From: SG-bin9 sp049323835
GTDB taxonomy: Bacteria > Pseudomonadota > Alphaproteobacteria > Rhizobiales > Xanthobacteraceae
NCBI GenBank assembly: GCA_049323835.1
Contig: JBMOOJ010000022.1
Location: 1 to 30,921 of the forward strand
Direction of reading: 5' to 3'
DNA length: 30,921 nt
Positions within the stretch are counted from its first letter, which is position 1. Every line of letters begins with the position of its first letter. This document shows, piece by piece, positions 15,434 to 22,956 of the stretch. The notes under the pieces were generated by a model that did not search any database, was not told where the DNA came from, and worked only from the letters and a program-made list of their open reading frames with translations. Made by a program: the position numbers and the translations under genes.

Positions 15434-15509
15434 GCCGCGTCCTCTGCTCCTCTCACAAGAAATGTCCGGTACGCAATGGAGCGCGGATGGCGCACGTCGC
15501 CCGGCCAGC

Positions 15510-15527
15510 GTTCCGAAGCTACGGAAC
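15510..15527. promoter_or_regulatory. Palindrome upstream of DUF2147
   Basis: GTTCCG (15510-15515) and CGGAAC (15522-15527) mirror each other, and two further inner pairs match. It lies 77 bases upstream of the DUF2147 start and could be an operator. No factor is recognised. Confidence 0.3.
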
Positions 15528-15568
15528 AAATCAGGTTGCGTTTAAGACACGTTGCGATGTTTCTGCAA

Positions 15569-15589
15569 GTCATGACGCAACGTCATGAC
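15569..15589. repeat. Two copies of the palindrome GTCATGAC
   Basis: GTCATGAC, itself a palindrome, occurs at 15569-15576 and 15582-15589, 13 bases apart. It lies between the MATE stop and the DUF2147 start. It may be a doubled protein site; the function is not known. Confidence 0.3.
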
Positions 15590-15605
15590 AATACCGGCCT
15601 GTTGA

Positions 15606-16991
15606 TCAAGACCGGCCAGCCTCGCCCCACGCCGTCGCGCGAATGGCCAATACGGTGAGCACGCCGTATGCGGTCATCGATGCGCCGACCAGCGCGAACA
15701 GGGTCCACAACCCGGCGCCGCTCGAGGCAAGCCACCAGCCGCCGCCGAGCACCATCAGCAGGCGCACGGTTCCGGCGATCACGGGTCCGCCGACCTTCGC
15801 CGCACCTTGCGACGAGAAGTAAAGGCAGACGCCAAGGCCGAAGCAGCAATAGGCAGGCCCGGCCCATGCGAGATAAGAGTTTGCGGCGGCGCGCACCGCG
15901 GCGTTCTGGGTGAACAGGCCGCTCCACAGATCGGGCGCGATCCACACCGTCAGGCCGATCGCGCCGACCAGGAGCCCGGCCAGGCTGCCCGCCGTCCATG
16001 CGACTTTCCGTGCGCGAGCGACCCGATTTGCACCGATCGCCATACCGATCATCGGAATCGATGCAACGCCAAGGGCGAATGAGATCGGCACCAGCAGGAA
16101 TTCGAGCCGCGCGCCGATGCCGTAACCGGCAAGCGCTTCAGGCCCGAAGCCGGCGACGATCCTGGTGAAGATCAGGACGGTCAGCACGTTCTGAAGCGGC
16201 GACAGGCATGAGACGGCGCCGACCTTCAGAATGTCGACAAACATGTCGCGCTGGAATGTAAAAGCCGGGAAATCGAGCGTGATCCGGCTGCGGCCGCTGA
16301 GAATGAACCAGGCAAGAAACAGCGCGCCGAGCGCGAACGCGATCACCTGTCCGGCCGCGACGCCCGCCATGCCGAAGCGCGGAATCGGGCCGAAACCCAG
16401 TCCCAGTACGCCGCCGATGACGGCATGGAGCAGCGCGACCGTCAGCACGACGCCGGACGAGCGCATCATGTCGCCCGTGCCGCGCAGGATGGAGGCGAGG
16501 GTGTTCACCATCCAGATCGCGATCGCGCCGGAGAACAGCACGTGCGCATAGGTCAGGGCTTCGTCGAGCACCCGGCCCTTGCCGCCGAGCAATGCGAACA
16601 GCGAATGGCCGAGCGTCAGCATCACGACGGTAAACAGCACGCCGCCGCCAGCGCCGATGATCGCGGCATGCACCGCCAGCGCCGCAGCACGTGCATCGTC
16701 GCCGGCGCCGAGTGCGCGGCTGATCGCCGAGGACACGCCGCCACCCATCGCGCCCGCCGACATCATCTGCGTCAGCATCACGAACGGGAAAGCCAGCGCG
16801 ATCGCGGCCAATGGTTCGGTGCCAAGCCGGCCGACATAGAAGGTCTCGGCGATCGCGACCAGCGTCGTGCCGAGCGACGCGATCGCATTCGGGACTGCGA
16901 GGCGCGCGAGCGTCGGCAGGATAGGGGCGGTGAGGAGCCCGTTCGGAGGTGAGGCCGGTGGAATCGTCGCTTGCCTGGCTGGAGCGTGCAT
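15606..16991 (-). CDS. MATE family multidrug/Na+ efflux transporter
   Basis: 461 residues with about 12 hydrophobic segments. The N-terminal half shows LAVPNAIASLGTTLVAIAETFYVGRLGTEPLAAIALAFP, and then GGGVSSAISRALGAGDDARAA, the MATE signature region. The second half repeats the pattern (LIFTRIVAGFGPEALAGYGIGARLEF, PMIGMAIGANRVARARKVAW). Members export cationic drugs or metabolites with Na+ or H+. The substrate is not predictable here. The gene has its own start at 16989-16991 and lies 85 bases downstream of the GNAT gene on the same strand. Confidence 0.92.
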   Translation of the reverse strand: MHAPARQATIPPASPPNGLLTAPILPTLARLAVPNAIASLGTTLVAIAETFYVGRLGTEPLAAIALAFPFVMLTQMMSAGAMGGGVSSAISRALGAGDDARAAALAVHAAIIGAGGGVLFTVVMLTLGHSLFALLGGKGRVLDEALTYAHVLFSGAIAIWMVNTLASILRGTGDMMRSSGVVLTVALLHAVIGGVLGLGFGPIPRFGMAGVAAGQVIAFALGALFLAWFILSGRSRITLDFPAFTFQRDMFVDILKVGAVSCLSPLQNVLTVLIFTRIVAGFGPEALAGYGIGARLEFLLVPISFALGVASIPMIGMAIGANRVARARKVAWTAGSLAGLLVGAIGLTVWIAPDLWSGLFTQNAAVRAAANSYLAWAGPAYCCFGLGVCLYFSSQGAAKVGGPVIAGTVRLLMVLGGGWWLASSGAGLWTLFALVGASMTAYGVLTVLAIRATAWGEAGRS

Positions 16992-17076
16992 GTGCCGCCC
17001 GGAATGGCGCTCAAGGAATGATGAATGCCATCTTATGTACGAACCGCCCGAACCGCCATCGGCCGTTGCTGCATGG

Positions 17077-17598
17077 TCACCACGGCAATCCGCATAGGTC
17101 GATCACGCCGTCGCGAGGCCGCAACGCGAGGTCGAACACCATCGGCGTCTGAATGTCGAATTCGACGCGCTCGCCCCGCTGCTCCACGACGAGCTTGCCA
17201 TCGAACGCATGCCAGCCGCGTTTGGCGTAAAACGGAATGTTATGCTCGGCACACACGAGGACGATGAAATCCGTTGCTTCATGGTGGCGGAACGTGGCGA
17301 TCGCTGCGTTGAGCGCCACGCTGGCGTATCCCTTGCCGCGATGGGCTGGATGCGTGCTCACCCCGCCGATGCCGCCAAGCCGGACCTTGCGGCCGTTCCA
17401 GATGCCATCCCGGAAATACATGCCGACATGGCAGGCGGTCGTTCCGTCGGCGTCATCGAGGATGACGCGCAGGTCGGGATGCGCCCAGGTGACATCGGCC
17501 AGCGCCCCCATGACATCGGGGGTCCAAACCTGCGCGAACAGGGATTTCACCCGCGGCCACGAGGCATCGCCGTTCAGAATGTCGATTTCGATGCTCAT
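17077..17598 (-). CDS. GNAT family N-acetyltransferase
   Basis: 173 residues from the ATG at 17598 (MSIEIDILNG). A TTG further upstream would add 15 residues, with GGAAA before it. The acetyl-CoA motif is THPAHRGKGYAS, preceded by VRLGGIGGVS, and the C-terminal FYAKRGWHAFDG is the usual beta-6/7 region. The substrate is unknown. It lies upstream of the MATE gene on the same strand, so the two might be co-transcribed. Confidence 0.85.
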   Translation of the reverse strand: MSIEIDILNGDASWPRVKSLFAQVWTPDVMGALADVTWAHPDLRVILDDADGTTACHVGMYFRDGIWNGRKVRLGGIGGVSTHPAHRGKGYASVALNAAIATFRHHEATDFIVLVCAEHNIPFYAKRGWHAFDGKLVVEQRGERVEFDIQTPMVFDLALRPRDGVIDLCGLPW

Positions 17599-17799
17599 GC
17601 CAGGATGTCCCGCGGGTTCGGTTCTCCGCTTCTCAGTAGTCAATTTCCGGTGGCAAGTCAGGGAAATAGCGTTTCCGGCGAGTGTATCCGCCCGATTTTG
17701 AGTGCGGCGTTGCGACCCCTTCCGGGGCGCTTCAATTGTAAGAAAATACCGATTCCGCTAGGTTTTGATCCAGGGTTCGGGCGTTCGGGCGAGGTTGGC

Positions 17800-19470
17800 T
17801 TGCGCCGCAATTTTTTGATCGCGCTTTTGTTTCTGACACTGTCCGGCGGACAGGCGGCCGCCGACAAGCGCGTGGCGCTTGTGATCGGAAATTCCGGCTA
17901 TCAGCATGCCGGCCGGCTCGCCAATCCGGTCAACGATGCCGATGCGATCACGGCGACCTTCAGGCAGGCGGGGTTCGACGTCGTCGAGTCGCGGCGCGAT
18001 CTCAAGGTCAACGACATGCGCCGCGCGCTGCGCGACTTTTCGGACATGGCGCGCGATTCCGACGTTGCGGTGATCTATTACGCCGGGCACGGGATCGAGG
18101 TCGACGGCAACAATTACGTGCTGCCCGTCGATGCTTTGCTGGAGCGCGACGCTGACGTGTACGACGAGGCGCTGGCGCTGGAGCGGCTGCTCGTCACAAT
18201 CGAACCGGCCAGAAAACTCCGGCTGATCATTCTCGACGCCTGTCGCGACAATCCGTTCGCCAAAACCATGAAGCGCGTTCTCGGCACGCGCGCGGTTACC
18301 CGCGGCTTTGCCAAGGTCGAACCGGCGAGCCCCAACACGCTGGTTGCCTTCGCGGCGAAGGCCGGGTCGACCGCGGCCGACGGCGATGGCCGCAACAGTC
18401 CCTTCACGGCGGCGCTGGTCAGACATATCGCAACGCCCGGCCTCGATCTGCGCAAGGCATTCGGCTTCGTGCGTGACGAGGTGATGCAACAGACCTCGAA
18501 CCGGCAGGAGCCATTCGTTTACGGTTCGCTTGGCGGCAACGATGTTGCGCTGGTTCCGGCGCCGGCCGTCGCCGCTCCGGCGTCTCCCGCAGCCACTGTG
18601 CTTGCCGATGTCCGCCGCGACTACGAATTGGCCGAGCGGGTCGGCACCCGTGAGGCGTGGGAGCTGTTCATCGCCACATATCCGTCCGGCTTCTACGCCG
18701 AACTCGCCAAGGCCCAGCGTAACAAGCTCGCCGCCGAAGCGGCGCGGCGCGAAGCCGCGGACAAGGCGCGGCGGGCCGGCGATGATCGCGAGCGGCTCGC
18801 TGCCGAGCAGCGGCAGCGCGAGGAAGAGGTCAAGATTGCCGCCGCCGAAAAGGCAAAGGACGAGGCGCAGGCGAAGGCCGCGGAGCAGGAGCGTGCCGCC
18901 GCCAATCAGGGCGGACCACGGCTTGCCGGCCTCACCGCAGCGCCCGAAGCCGCGCCGAAGGAATCGATCAGCAGGCAGTTGCAGACCGAGCTGCGCCGGG
19001 TCGGTTGTCACACCACGGCGATCGGCGACGAGTGGGGGCCGGCTGCGCGGCGCTCGCTCGCGCAGTTCAACAAGCGAGCCCGAACGAAACTCGACCTGAA
19101 GGCGGCGAGTATTGATTCACTCGAAGCCGTGAAGAACAAAACGGCGCGGGTGTGTCCGCTGACGTGCAGCCACGGTTTCCGCGCCGAAGGCGAAGCCTGC
19201 GTCGCAATCGTTTGCAAGGCTGGCTTCGAAGTTGGCGATGGCAATACGTGCGAGCGCGTCAGGCCGAAGCGCGAAGCGAAGTCGAAGCGGGAGAGAGCAT
19301 CGCCGCCGGCAGACGCCGCGCCGGGGCGGGCGGCGGCCGCGCCGTCTGGTCAGATCTTCTGCACCACCAGCGGATGCCGTCCGGTGGCCAAGGGATGCCG
19401 CCTGGTTCGGGCAGACGGCCGCGGACTCGTCGGTCTTGCAAGTGGCGGCATGGCTGAGGAATGCAATTGA
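17800..19470 (+). CDS. Exported caspase-family (peptidase C14) protein with Cys-rich C-terminus
   Basis: The start is taken as TTG at 17800: GGCGAGG (17788-17794) sits 5 bases upstream and the product then starts with a clean signal peptide (MRRNFLIALLFLTLSGGQAAA). The reading frame is open much further upstream, but that part is antisense to the GNAT gene. Of 556 residues, about 22-250 form the caspase p20-like domain, with catalytic His97 in YYAGHG and Cys148 in LDACRDNPF, both intact. An Ala/Glu/Lys/Arg-rich helix (about 310-375) follows, probably a coiled coil. The last 170 residues contain a peptidoglycan-binding-like stretch (RQLQTELRRVGC to SLAQFNKRA), then a Cys-rich tail. It should act outside the cytoplasm; the target is unknown. 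Confidence 0.85.
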   Translation: MRRNFLIALLFLTLSGGQAAADKRVALVIGNSGYQHAGRLANPVNDADAITATFRQAGFDVVESRRDLKVNDMRRALRDFSDMARDSDVAVIYYAGHGIEVDGNNYVLPVDALLERDADVYDEALALERLLVTIEPARKLRLIILDACRDNPFAKTMKRVLGTRAVTRGFAKVEPASPNTLVAFAAKAGSTAADGDGRNSPFTAALVRHIATPGLDLRKAFGFVRDEVMQQTSNRQEPFVYGSLGGNDVALVPAPAVAAPASPAATVLADVRRDYELAERVGTREAWELFIATYPSGFYAELAKAQRNKLAAEAARREAADKARRAGDDRERLAAEQRQREEEVKIAAAEKAKDEAQAKAAEQERAAANQGGPRLAGLTAAPEAAPKESISRQLQTELRRVGCHTTAIGDEWGPAARRSLAQFNKRARTKLDLKAASIDSLEAVKNKTARVCPLTCSHGFRAEGEACVAIVCKAGFEVGDGNTCERVRPKREAKSKRERASPPADAAPGRAAAAPSGQIFCTTSGCRPVAKGCRLVRADGRGLVGLASGGMAEECN

Positions 19471-19511
19471 GCGGCAGGCCGACCGATCCCGCAGCTTGTT
19501 CCTCCTTCTGT

Positions 19512-19538
19512 GGAAACCTTCTATAAGGGTCCGTCGTT
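19512..19538 (+). promoter_or_regulatory. Possible EcfG-type stress promoter of sodB
   Basis: GGAAAC (19512-19517) and CGTT (19535-19538) are 17 bases apart, close to the alphaproteobacterial EcfG pattern GGAAC-N16/17-CGTT with one extra A. A TATAAG at 19522-19527 is an alternative -10 without a good -35. The start codon follows 35 bases on. Confidence 0.35.
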
Positions 19539-19573
19539 GACGACCTGTCTCCCATCACGAGTGGAATAAGCCC

Positions 19574-20173
19574 ATGACCTTCACACTTCCCGCCTTGCCG
19601 TATGCCTACGATGCCCTTGCCCCCCATATGTCCAAGGAAACGCTGGAGTTTCACCACGACAAGCATCACCAGGCCTACGTGACCAACGGCAATAACCTGC
19701 TGAAAGGCACCGAATTCGAGGGCAAGTCGCTCGAAGACATCGTGAAGGGCTCGTTCGGCAAGAATGCGCCGCTCTTCAACAATGCCGGTCAGCACTACAA
19801 CCACCTGCACTTCTGGAATTGGATGAAGCCGAACGGTGGCGGCGACAAGCTGCCGGGCAAGCTCGCCAAGCAGATCGACAGCGATCTCGGCGGTCTCGAG
19901 AAGTTCAAGGCCGACTTCGCGGCCGCAGGCGTCGGCCAGTTCGGTTCGGGCTGGGCCTGGCTCTCGGTCAAGAACGGCAAGCTCGAAATCTCGAAGACCG
20001 CGAACGGCGAAAGCCCGCTCGTGCACGGCGCGACCCCGATCCTCGGCGTCGACGTGTGGGAGCACTCCTACTACATCGACTACCGCAACCGCCGCCCGGA
20101 TTATCTCAAGGCGTTCGTCGATCACCTCGTGAACTGGGAATACGTCGAGTCGCTGTACGCCAAGGTGGCGTAA
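19574..20173 (+). CDS. sodB: Iron superoxide dismutase
   Basis: 199 residues, normal for the family, with no signal peptide, so cytoplasmic. The metal ligands are His27 (EFHHDKHH), His77 (HYNHLHFW), and Asp160 and His164 (DVWEHSYYIDY). Gln73 in NNAGQHYNH is placed like the active-site Gln of Fe enzymes (Gln69 in E. coli SodB), and FGSGWAWL follows the Fe pattern rather than the Mn pattern with Gln before GSGW. It converts superoxide to hydrogen peroxide and oxygen. It is monocistronic, with a palindromic repeat 28 bases after the stop. Confidence 0.96.
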   Translation: MTFTLPALPYAYDALAPHMSKETLEFHHDKHHQAYVTNGNNLLKGTEFEGKSLEDIVKGSFGKNAPLFNNAGQHYNHLHFWNWMKPNGGGDKLPGKLAKQIDSDLGGLEKFKADFAAAGVGQFGSGWAWLSVKNGKLEISKTANGESPLVHGATPILGVDVWEHSYYIDYRNRRPDYLKAFVDHLVNWEYVESLYAKVA

Positions 20174-20200
20174 AGCGGGCTAGATCGGAAATATCCTCCT

Positions 20201-20279
20201 CGTCATTGCCGGGCTTGACCCGGCAATCCATCTTCGTGAGGAGTAAGATGGATGCCCGGATCAAGTCCGGGCATGACGA
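20201..20279. repeat. Dispersed palindromic repeat, family B, copy 1
   Basis: A long inverted repeat: the left arm 20201-20234 and right arm about 20246-20279 are near-complementary, and both contain the CATCCATCTT-like block (as ATCCATCTT and AAGATGGAT). Each arm holds its own small hairpin (TGCCGGG/CCCGGCA and GCCCGGA/TCCGGGC), giving a three-stem fold. A related copy is at 30382-30455. Elements like this are common between genes in Bradyrhizobium-type genomes. Confidence 0.85.
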
Positions 20280-20340
20280 CTGGAGAGGATCGCGGCTGTT
20301 GTGGCTTGGTGCTTAGCTTGCCCCGCGATACAAATGTTCG

Positions 20341-20715
20341 ATGACCTACTTTCTCGTCTTTCTCGGCGGCGGTATCGGCTCGACGCTGCGTCATATCATC
20401 AACCTGTTTTGCGCGCGCACCCTCGGCACCGGCTTCCCGTATTCGACCTTCCTGATCAACGTCACCGGCTCGCTGGTGATGGGGCTGATCGCCGGATACC
20501 TCGCGTTCAAGGGTGATGCGTCGCAGAACTGGCGCCTGTTCCTGATGACTGGAATCCTCGGCGGCTACACCACCTTCTCGGCGTTCTCGCTCGATACCGC
20601 TGTGCTCTATGAGCGCGGTGAGCTGGGTCTCGCCGCGCTTTACGTGCTGGGCTCGGTGATCCTGTCGATCGCCGGCGTGTTTGCGGGCCTGGCCATCGTC
20701 CGGCAGATGACCTGA
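20341..20715 (+). CDS. crcB: Fluoride channel CrcB/Fluc
   Basis: 124 residues with four membrane helices. Family motifs are GGGIGSTLRH near the N-terminus, STFLINVTGSLVMGL, and GILGGYTTFSAFSLD in the third helix, which includes the polar track and the Phe residues of the fluoride pore. The protein works as an inverted-topology dimer that lets cytoplasmic fluoride out. No fluoride riboswitch is visible in the 167 bases upstream, which hold a palindromic repeat instead. The ribosome site is weak. Confidence 0.93.
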   Translation: MTYFLVFLGGGIGSTLRHIINLFCARTLGTGFPYSTFLINVTGSLVMGLIAGYLAFKGDASQNWRLFLMTGILGGYTTFSAFSLDTAVLYERGELGLAALYVLGSVILSIAGVFAGLAIVRQMT

Positions 20716-20834
20716 CGGCCCCGCATGGGCCTAGCCCGGGATTGCAGGCCGGGCCTGTATCTCTGGGGCCTGAAAGGCTCTAAGCAGAGGCATATTTCGC
20801 TCTCGCTTAGATTCGGCTTTCTCCAGATTCGTCC

Positions 20835-21428
20835 GTGTCCGATCCCGGTCAAACCCCTCCACCTGTTGACGACGACTCGCCTGCCGCCGCGCGGCCGAAG
20901 AAGCGCAAGCCGGTTCAGTGGTCGATGATCTTCATCGTCGTGCTGGTCGCGGTCAGCGTCGCGCTGGTCTGGCGGCGTGACGGCACGCAGGGCGTTCTCA
21001 CCATTCTCTATAGCGACCTCTGGCTGTTCGCCGAGATCCTGCCGCGCGTGCTGGCGGGTTGCATGCTCGGCGGCTTCATTGCCGCGGTGCTGCCGCACGA
21101 CAAGGTCTCGAAGTCGCTGGGACCGAACTCGGGGCTGAAAGGCTTGCTGATCGGTGGAGCGTTCGGCGCGATCCTGCCCGGCGGGCCGTTCACGGCCTAT
21201 CCGGTGGCGAGCGCGTTGCTCGCGATCGGTGCCGATTTCGGCGCGACGATCTCCATGGTCGTGAGCTGGACGCTGATCGGCTACGGCCGCGCGATCTCGT
21301 GGGAGCTGCCGATCATGGGCGCGGACTTCACGCTCTGGCGCATCCTGATCTCGCTGCCGATGCCGATCCTTGCCGGCGCGCTCGGGCGCTTCGTGTACGT
21401 GCGCGTGAAGGAGCGGCTCGATCCATGA
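20835..21428 (+). CDS. Half-size permease (ArsP/DUF318-like), first partner
   Basis: 197 residues from a GTG. A Pro/Lys-rich cytoplasmic lead (about 1-27) is followed by about five membrane segments. The core reads RVLAGCMLGGFIAAVLP, KSLGPNSGLKGLLIGGAFGAILPGGP (two blocks), TAYPVASALLAIGAD, and GRAISWELPIMGADFTLWR. The same pattern recurs in the next gene, so the two are homologous halves. It resembles the PF03773-type 'predicted permeases' (ArsP_1/DUF318), which normally have both halves in one chain. The transported ion is unknown. It overlaps the next gene by an ATGA, and a zinc uptake operon follows. The ribosome site before the GTG is poor, so the exact start is uncertain. Confidence 0.75.
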   Translation: MSDPGQTPPPVDDDSPAAARPKKRKPVQWSMIFIVVLVAVSVALVWRRDGTQGVLTILYSDLWLFAEILPRVLAGCMLGGFIAAVLPHDKVSKSLGPNSGLKGLLIGGAFGAILPGGPFTAYPVASALLAIGADFGATISMVVSWTLIGYGRAISWELPIMGADFTLWRILISLPMPILAGALGRFVYVRVKERLDP

Positions 21429-21922
21429 GCGCGCTGCTCGTCGATATCGTGTTGTGGGCGACGGTGCTTGGCGTCGGCCTCTTGACGTTCAGACGCGGCA
21501 AGCCGGTGTTTCAGGACGCGCTGAAGCGCGGCGCGACCGATTTCATCGATGTCGCACCGCGCGTCGCGATCGGCGTTATCGGCGCGGGCTTCATCGCCGC
21601 GATCATTCCGCCCGAGTTCATCACCGGCTCGCTTGGGCCGGATACCGGCTGGTTAGGTGTGCTGACAGCGACGATTGCGGGCGCGGCGACCCCGGGCGGT
21701 CCCGTGATCGGCTTCTCGCTGGGGGCGGTGGCGCTGAAGAGCGGGGCCGGGGCGCCGCAGGTGGTCGCCTACGTCGTGGCGTGGGCGCTGTTCGCCTTCC
21801 AGCGCATGATCCTCTGGGAGATTCCCTTCATGCCGGCTCGGTTTGTCTGGTTTCGGGCGGCGGTATCGTTGCCGTTTCCATTCCTGGCGGCGGCCCTAGC
21901 CATGTTGGCCGGGAAGCCGTAG
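21425..21922 (+). CDS. Half-size permease (ArsP/DUF318-like), second partner
   Basis: 165 residues, starting inside the previous stop (ATGA). The core reads RVAIGVIGAGFIAAIIP, GSLGPDTGWLGVLTATIAGAATPGGP (two blocks), IGFSLGAVALKSGAG, AYVVAWALFAFQRMILWEIPFMPARFVWFR, closely parallel to the first partner. The shared pieces are GFIAA--P, SLGP--G--G, PGGP, a GA-x-x-x motif, and W-[EI]-P-[IF]-M. The two halves probably pair in the membrane to form one transporter. It ends 27 bases before the Zur-like box. The substrate is unknown; metal or metalloid export is a guess from the family name and neighbours. Confidence 0.75.
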   Translation: MSALLVDIVLWATVLGVGLLTFRRGKPVFQDALKRGATDFIDVAPRVAIGVIGAGFIAAIIPPEFITGSLGPDTGWLGVLTATIAGAATPGGPVIGFSLGAVALKSGAGAPQVVAYVVAWALFAFQRMILWEIPFMPARFVWFRAAVSLPFPFLAAALAMLAGKP

Positions 21923-21949
21923 CGCGCATCCCGCTTATCTGGACTTTCC

Positions 21950-21972
21950 GATATGTAACATTATAACATACC
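21950..21972. promoter_or_regulatory. Zur-like zinc-response box in front of the znu operon
   Basis: The left half GATATGTAACA (21950-21960) and right half TATAACATACC (21962-21972) form a 23-base imperfect palindrome around a single T. The layout and core equal the Zur pattern I know (G-AATGTTATA, N, TATAACATT-C). It ends 5 bases before the ATG of the His-rich gene. A -10-like TATAAC (21962-21967) lies inside it, so Zur binding would cover the promoter directly. Confidence 0.8.
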
Positions 21973-21977
21973 GGGAC

Positions 21978-22193
21978 ATGGCTCACGATCACGCCCATAC
22001 CCATTCTCATGGCCACGACCACGCCCATCACGACCACGGGCACGGTCATCACCATCATCATGCGCCCGGCCAGCCGCATCCCGCGCAGGCGGTGGCGTGG
22101 TCGATCCTGCGCATGCCGCTGACTGCTCGCCTTGGGTTTGCCGCAACATTGAGCGCGGTGCTCTGGGCTATCGTGCTGGTGGTGATGAGGTGA
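21978..22193 (+). CDS. His-rich single-pass small membrane protein
   Basis: 71 residues. The first 34 hold 17 histidines, mostly alternating with Asp, Gly and Ala, and the last 20 (about 50-70) form one membrane helix. There is no signal peptide, and Arg residues just before the helix suggest the His tail stays in the cytoplasm. It starts 5 bases after the Zur-like box and ends 2 bases before znuC, so it is the first gene of the zinc operon. GGGA lies only one base before the ATG, so translation may be leaderless or nearly so. A zinc-binding or buffering role next to the transporter is a strong inference; no characterised relative comes to mind. Confidence 0.8.
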   Translation: MAHDHAHTHSHGHDHAHHDHGHGHHHHHAPGQPHPAQAVAWSILRMPLTARLGFAATLSAVLWAIVLVVMR

Positions 22194-22195
22194 GC

Positions 22196-22954
22196 ATGAC
22201 GGCGCAGCTGCGATTCCGCGATCTCACGCTCGGCTATGACCGCCATCCGGCGGTGCATCATCTCAACGGCGAGGTCGCCGAAGGCTCGCTGCTCGCGGTG
22301 TGCGGGCCGAATGGCGCAGGAAAATCAACGCTGTTTCGCGGCATCGTCGGCATTCTCAAGCCGCTCGCGGGCGAAGTCGGTCTTGGCAAGGTTGCAGCAC
22401 GCGAGATCGCCTATCTCCCGCAGTCGGCGGAAATCGATCGCAGCTTCCCGATTTCGGTGTTCGATTTCGTCGGCGCAGGGTTGTGGCAATCCCGTGGCAT
22501 GTTCGGCGGCTTCGGCAGACAGGAGAATACCCTTATAGAACAAGCACTTTCTGCGGTCGGTCTGACCGGATTCGAGAACCGGACTATCGGAACTCTTTCA
22601 GGCGGACAGATGCAGCGCATGCTGTTTGCGCGGCTGCTCCTGCAAGACGCCCGCGTGATCGTGCTCGACGAGCCGTTCAACGCCATCGATGCGAAAACGG
22701 CCTCCGACCTGATGGCGCTGGTGCTGCGCTGGCATGGCGAGAAGCGCACGGTGCTCGCCGCGCTGCACGATCTCGAAATGGTGCGGCAGCATTTCCCCGA
22801 GACGCTGCTGCTGGCGCGGCAGGTCGTGGCCTGGGGCGCGACCGCGCAGACGCTGACGCCGGAGCGGCTCCTTGAAGCGCGTCGCATGTGCGAAGCCTTC
22901 GATGACGACGCGGCTGCCTGCGCCGTCGATGCTCCGCCGCAACGCGCCGCCTGA
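22196..22954 (+). CDS. znuC: Zinc ABC transporter, ATP-binding subunit
   Basis: 252 residues from the ATG at 22196, with a GATGAGG ribosome site inside the end of the previous gene. Walker A is GPNGAGKST (37-45), the signature LSGGQMQR (134-141), Walker B VIVLDEP (154-160), and the Q-loop is in IAYLPQSAEID. The LPQ-A-ID form and the neighbours place it in the Zn/Mn group. It powers ZnuB. The stop lies 2 bases before znuB. Confidence 0.93.
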   Translation: MTAQLRFRDLTLGYDRHPAVHHLNGEVAEGSLLAVCGPNGAGKSTLFRGIVGILKPLAGEVGLGKVAAREIAYLPQSAEIDRSFPISVFDFVGAGLWQSRGMFGGFGRQENTLIEQALSAVGLTGFENRTIGTLSGGQMQRMLFARLLLQDARVIVLDEPFNAIDAKTASDLMALVLRWHGEKRTVLAALHDLEMVRQHFPETLLLARQVVAWGATAQTLTPERLLEARRMCEAFDDDAAACAVDAPPQRAA

Positions 22955-22956
22955 TC

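Noticed and set aside
17209..17799. In-frame extension upstream of the caspase-like gene
   Set aside because: It is antisense to the GNAT gene. The TTG at 17800 with GGCGAGG and a clean signal peptide is the better start.
20716..20834. Possible fluoride or other riboswitch near crcB
   Set aside because: No conserved fluoride aptamer elements are visible upstream of crcB, and the gap after it shows only a short GCCCGG/CCGGGC stem without a T tract.
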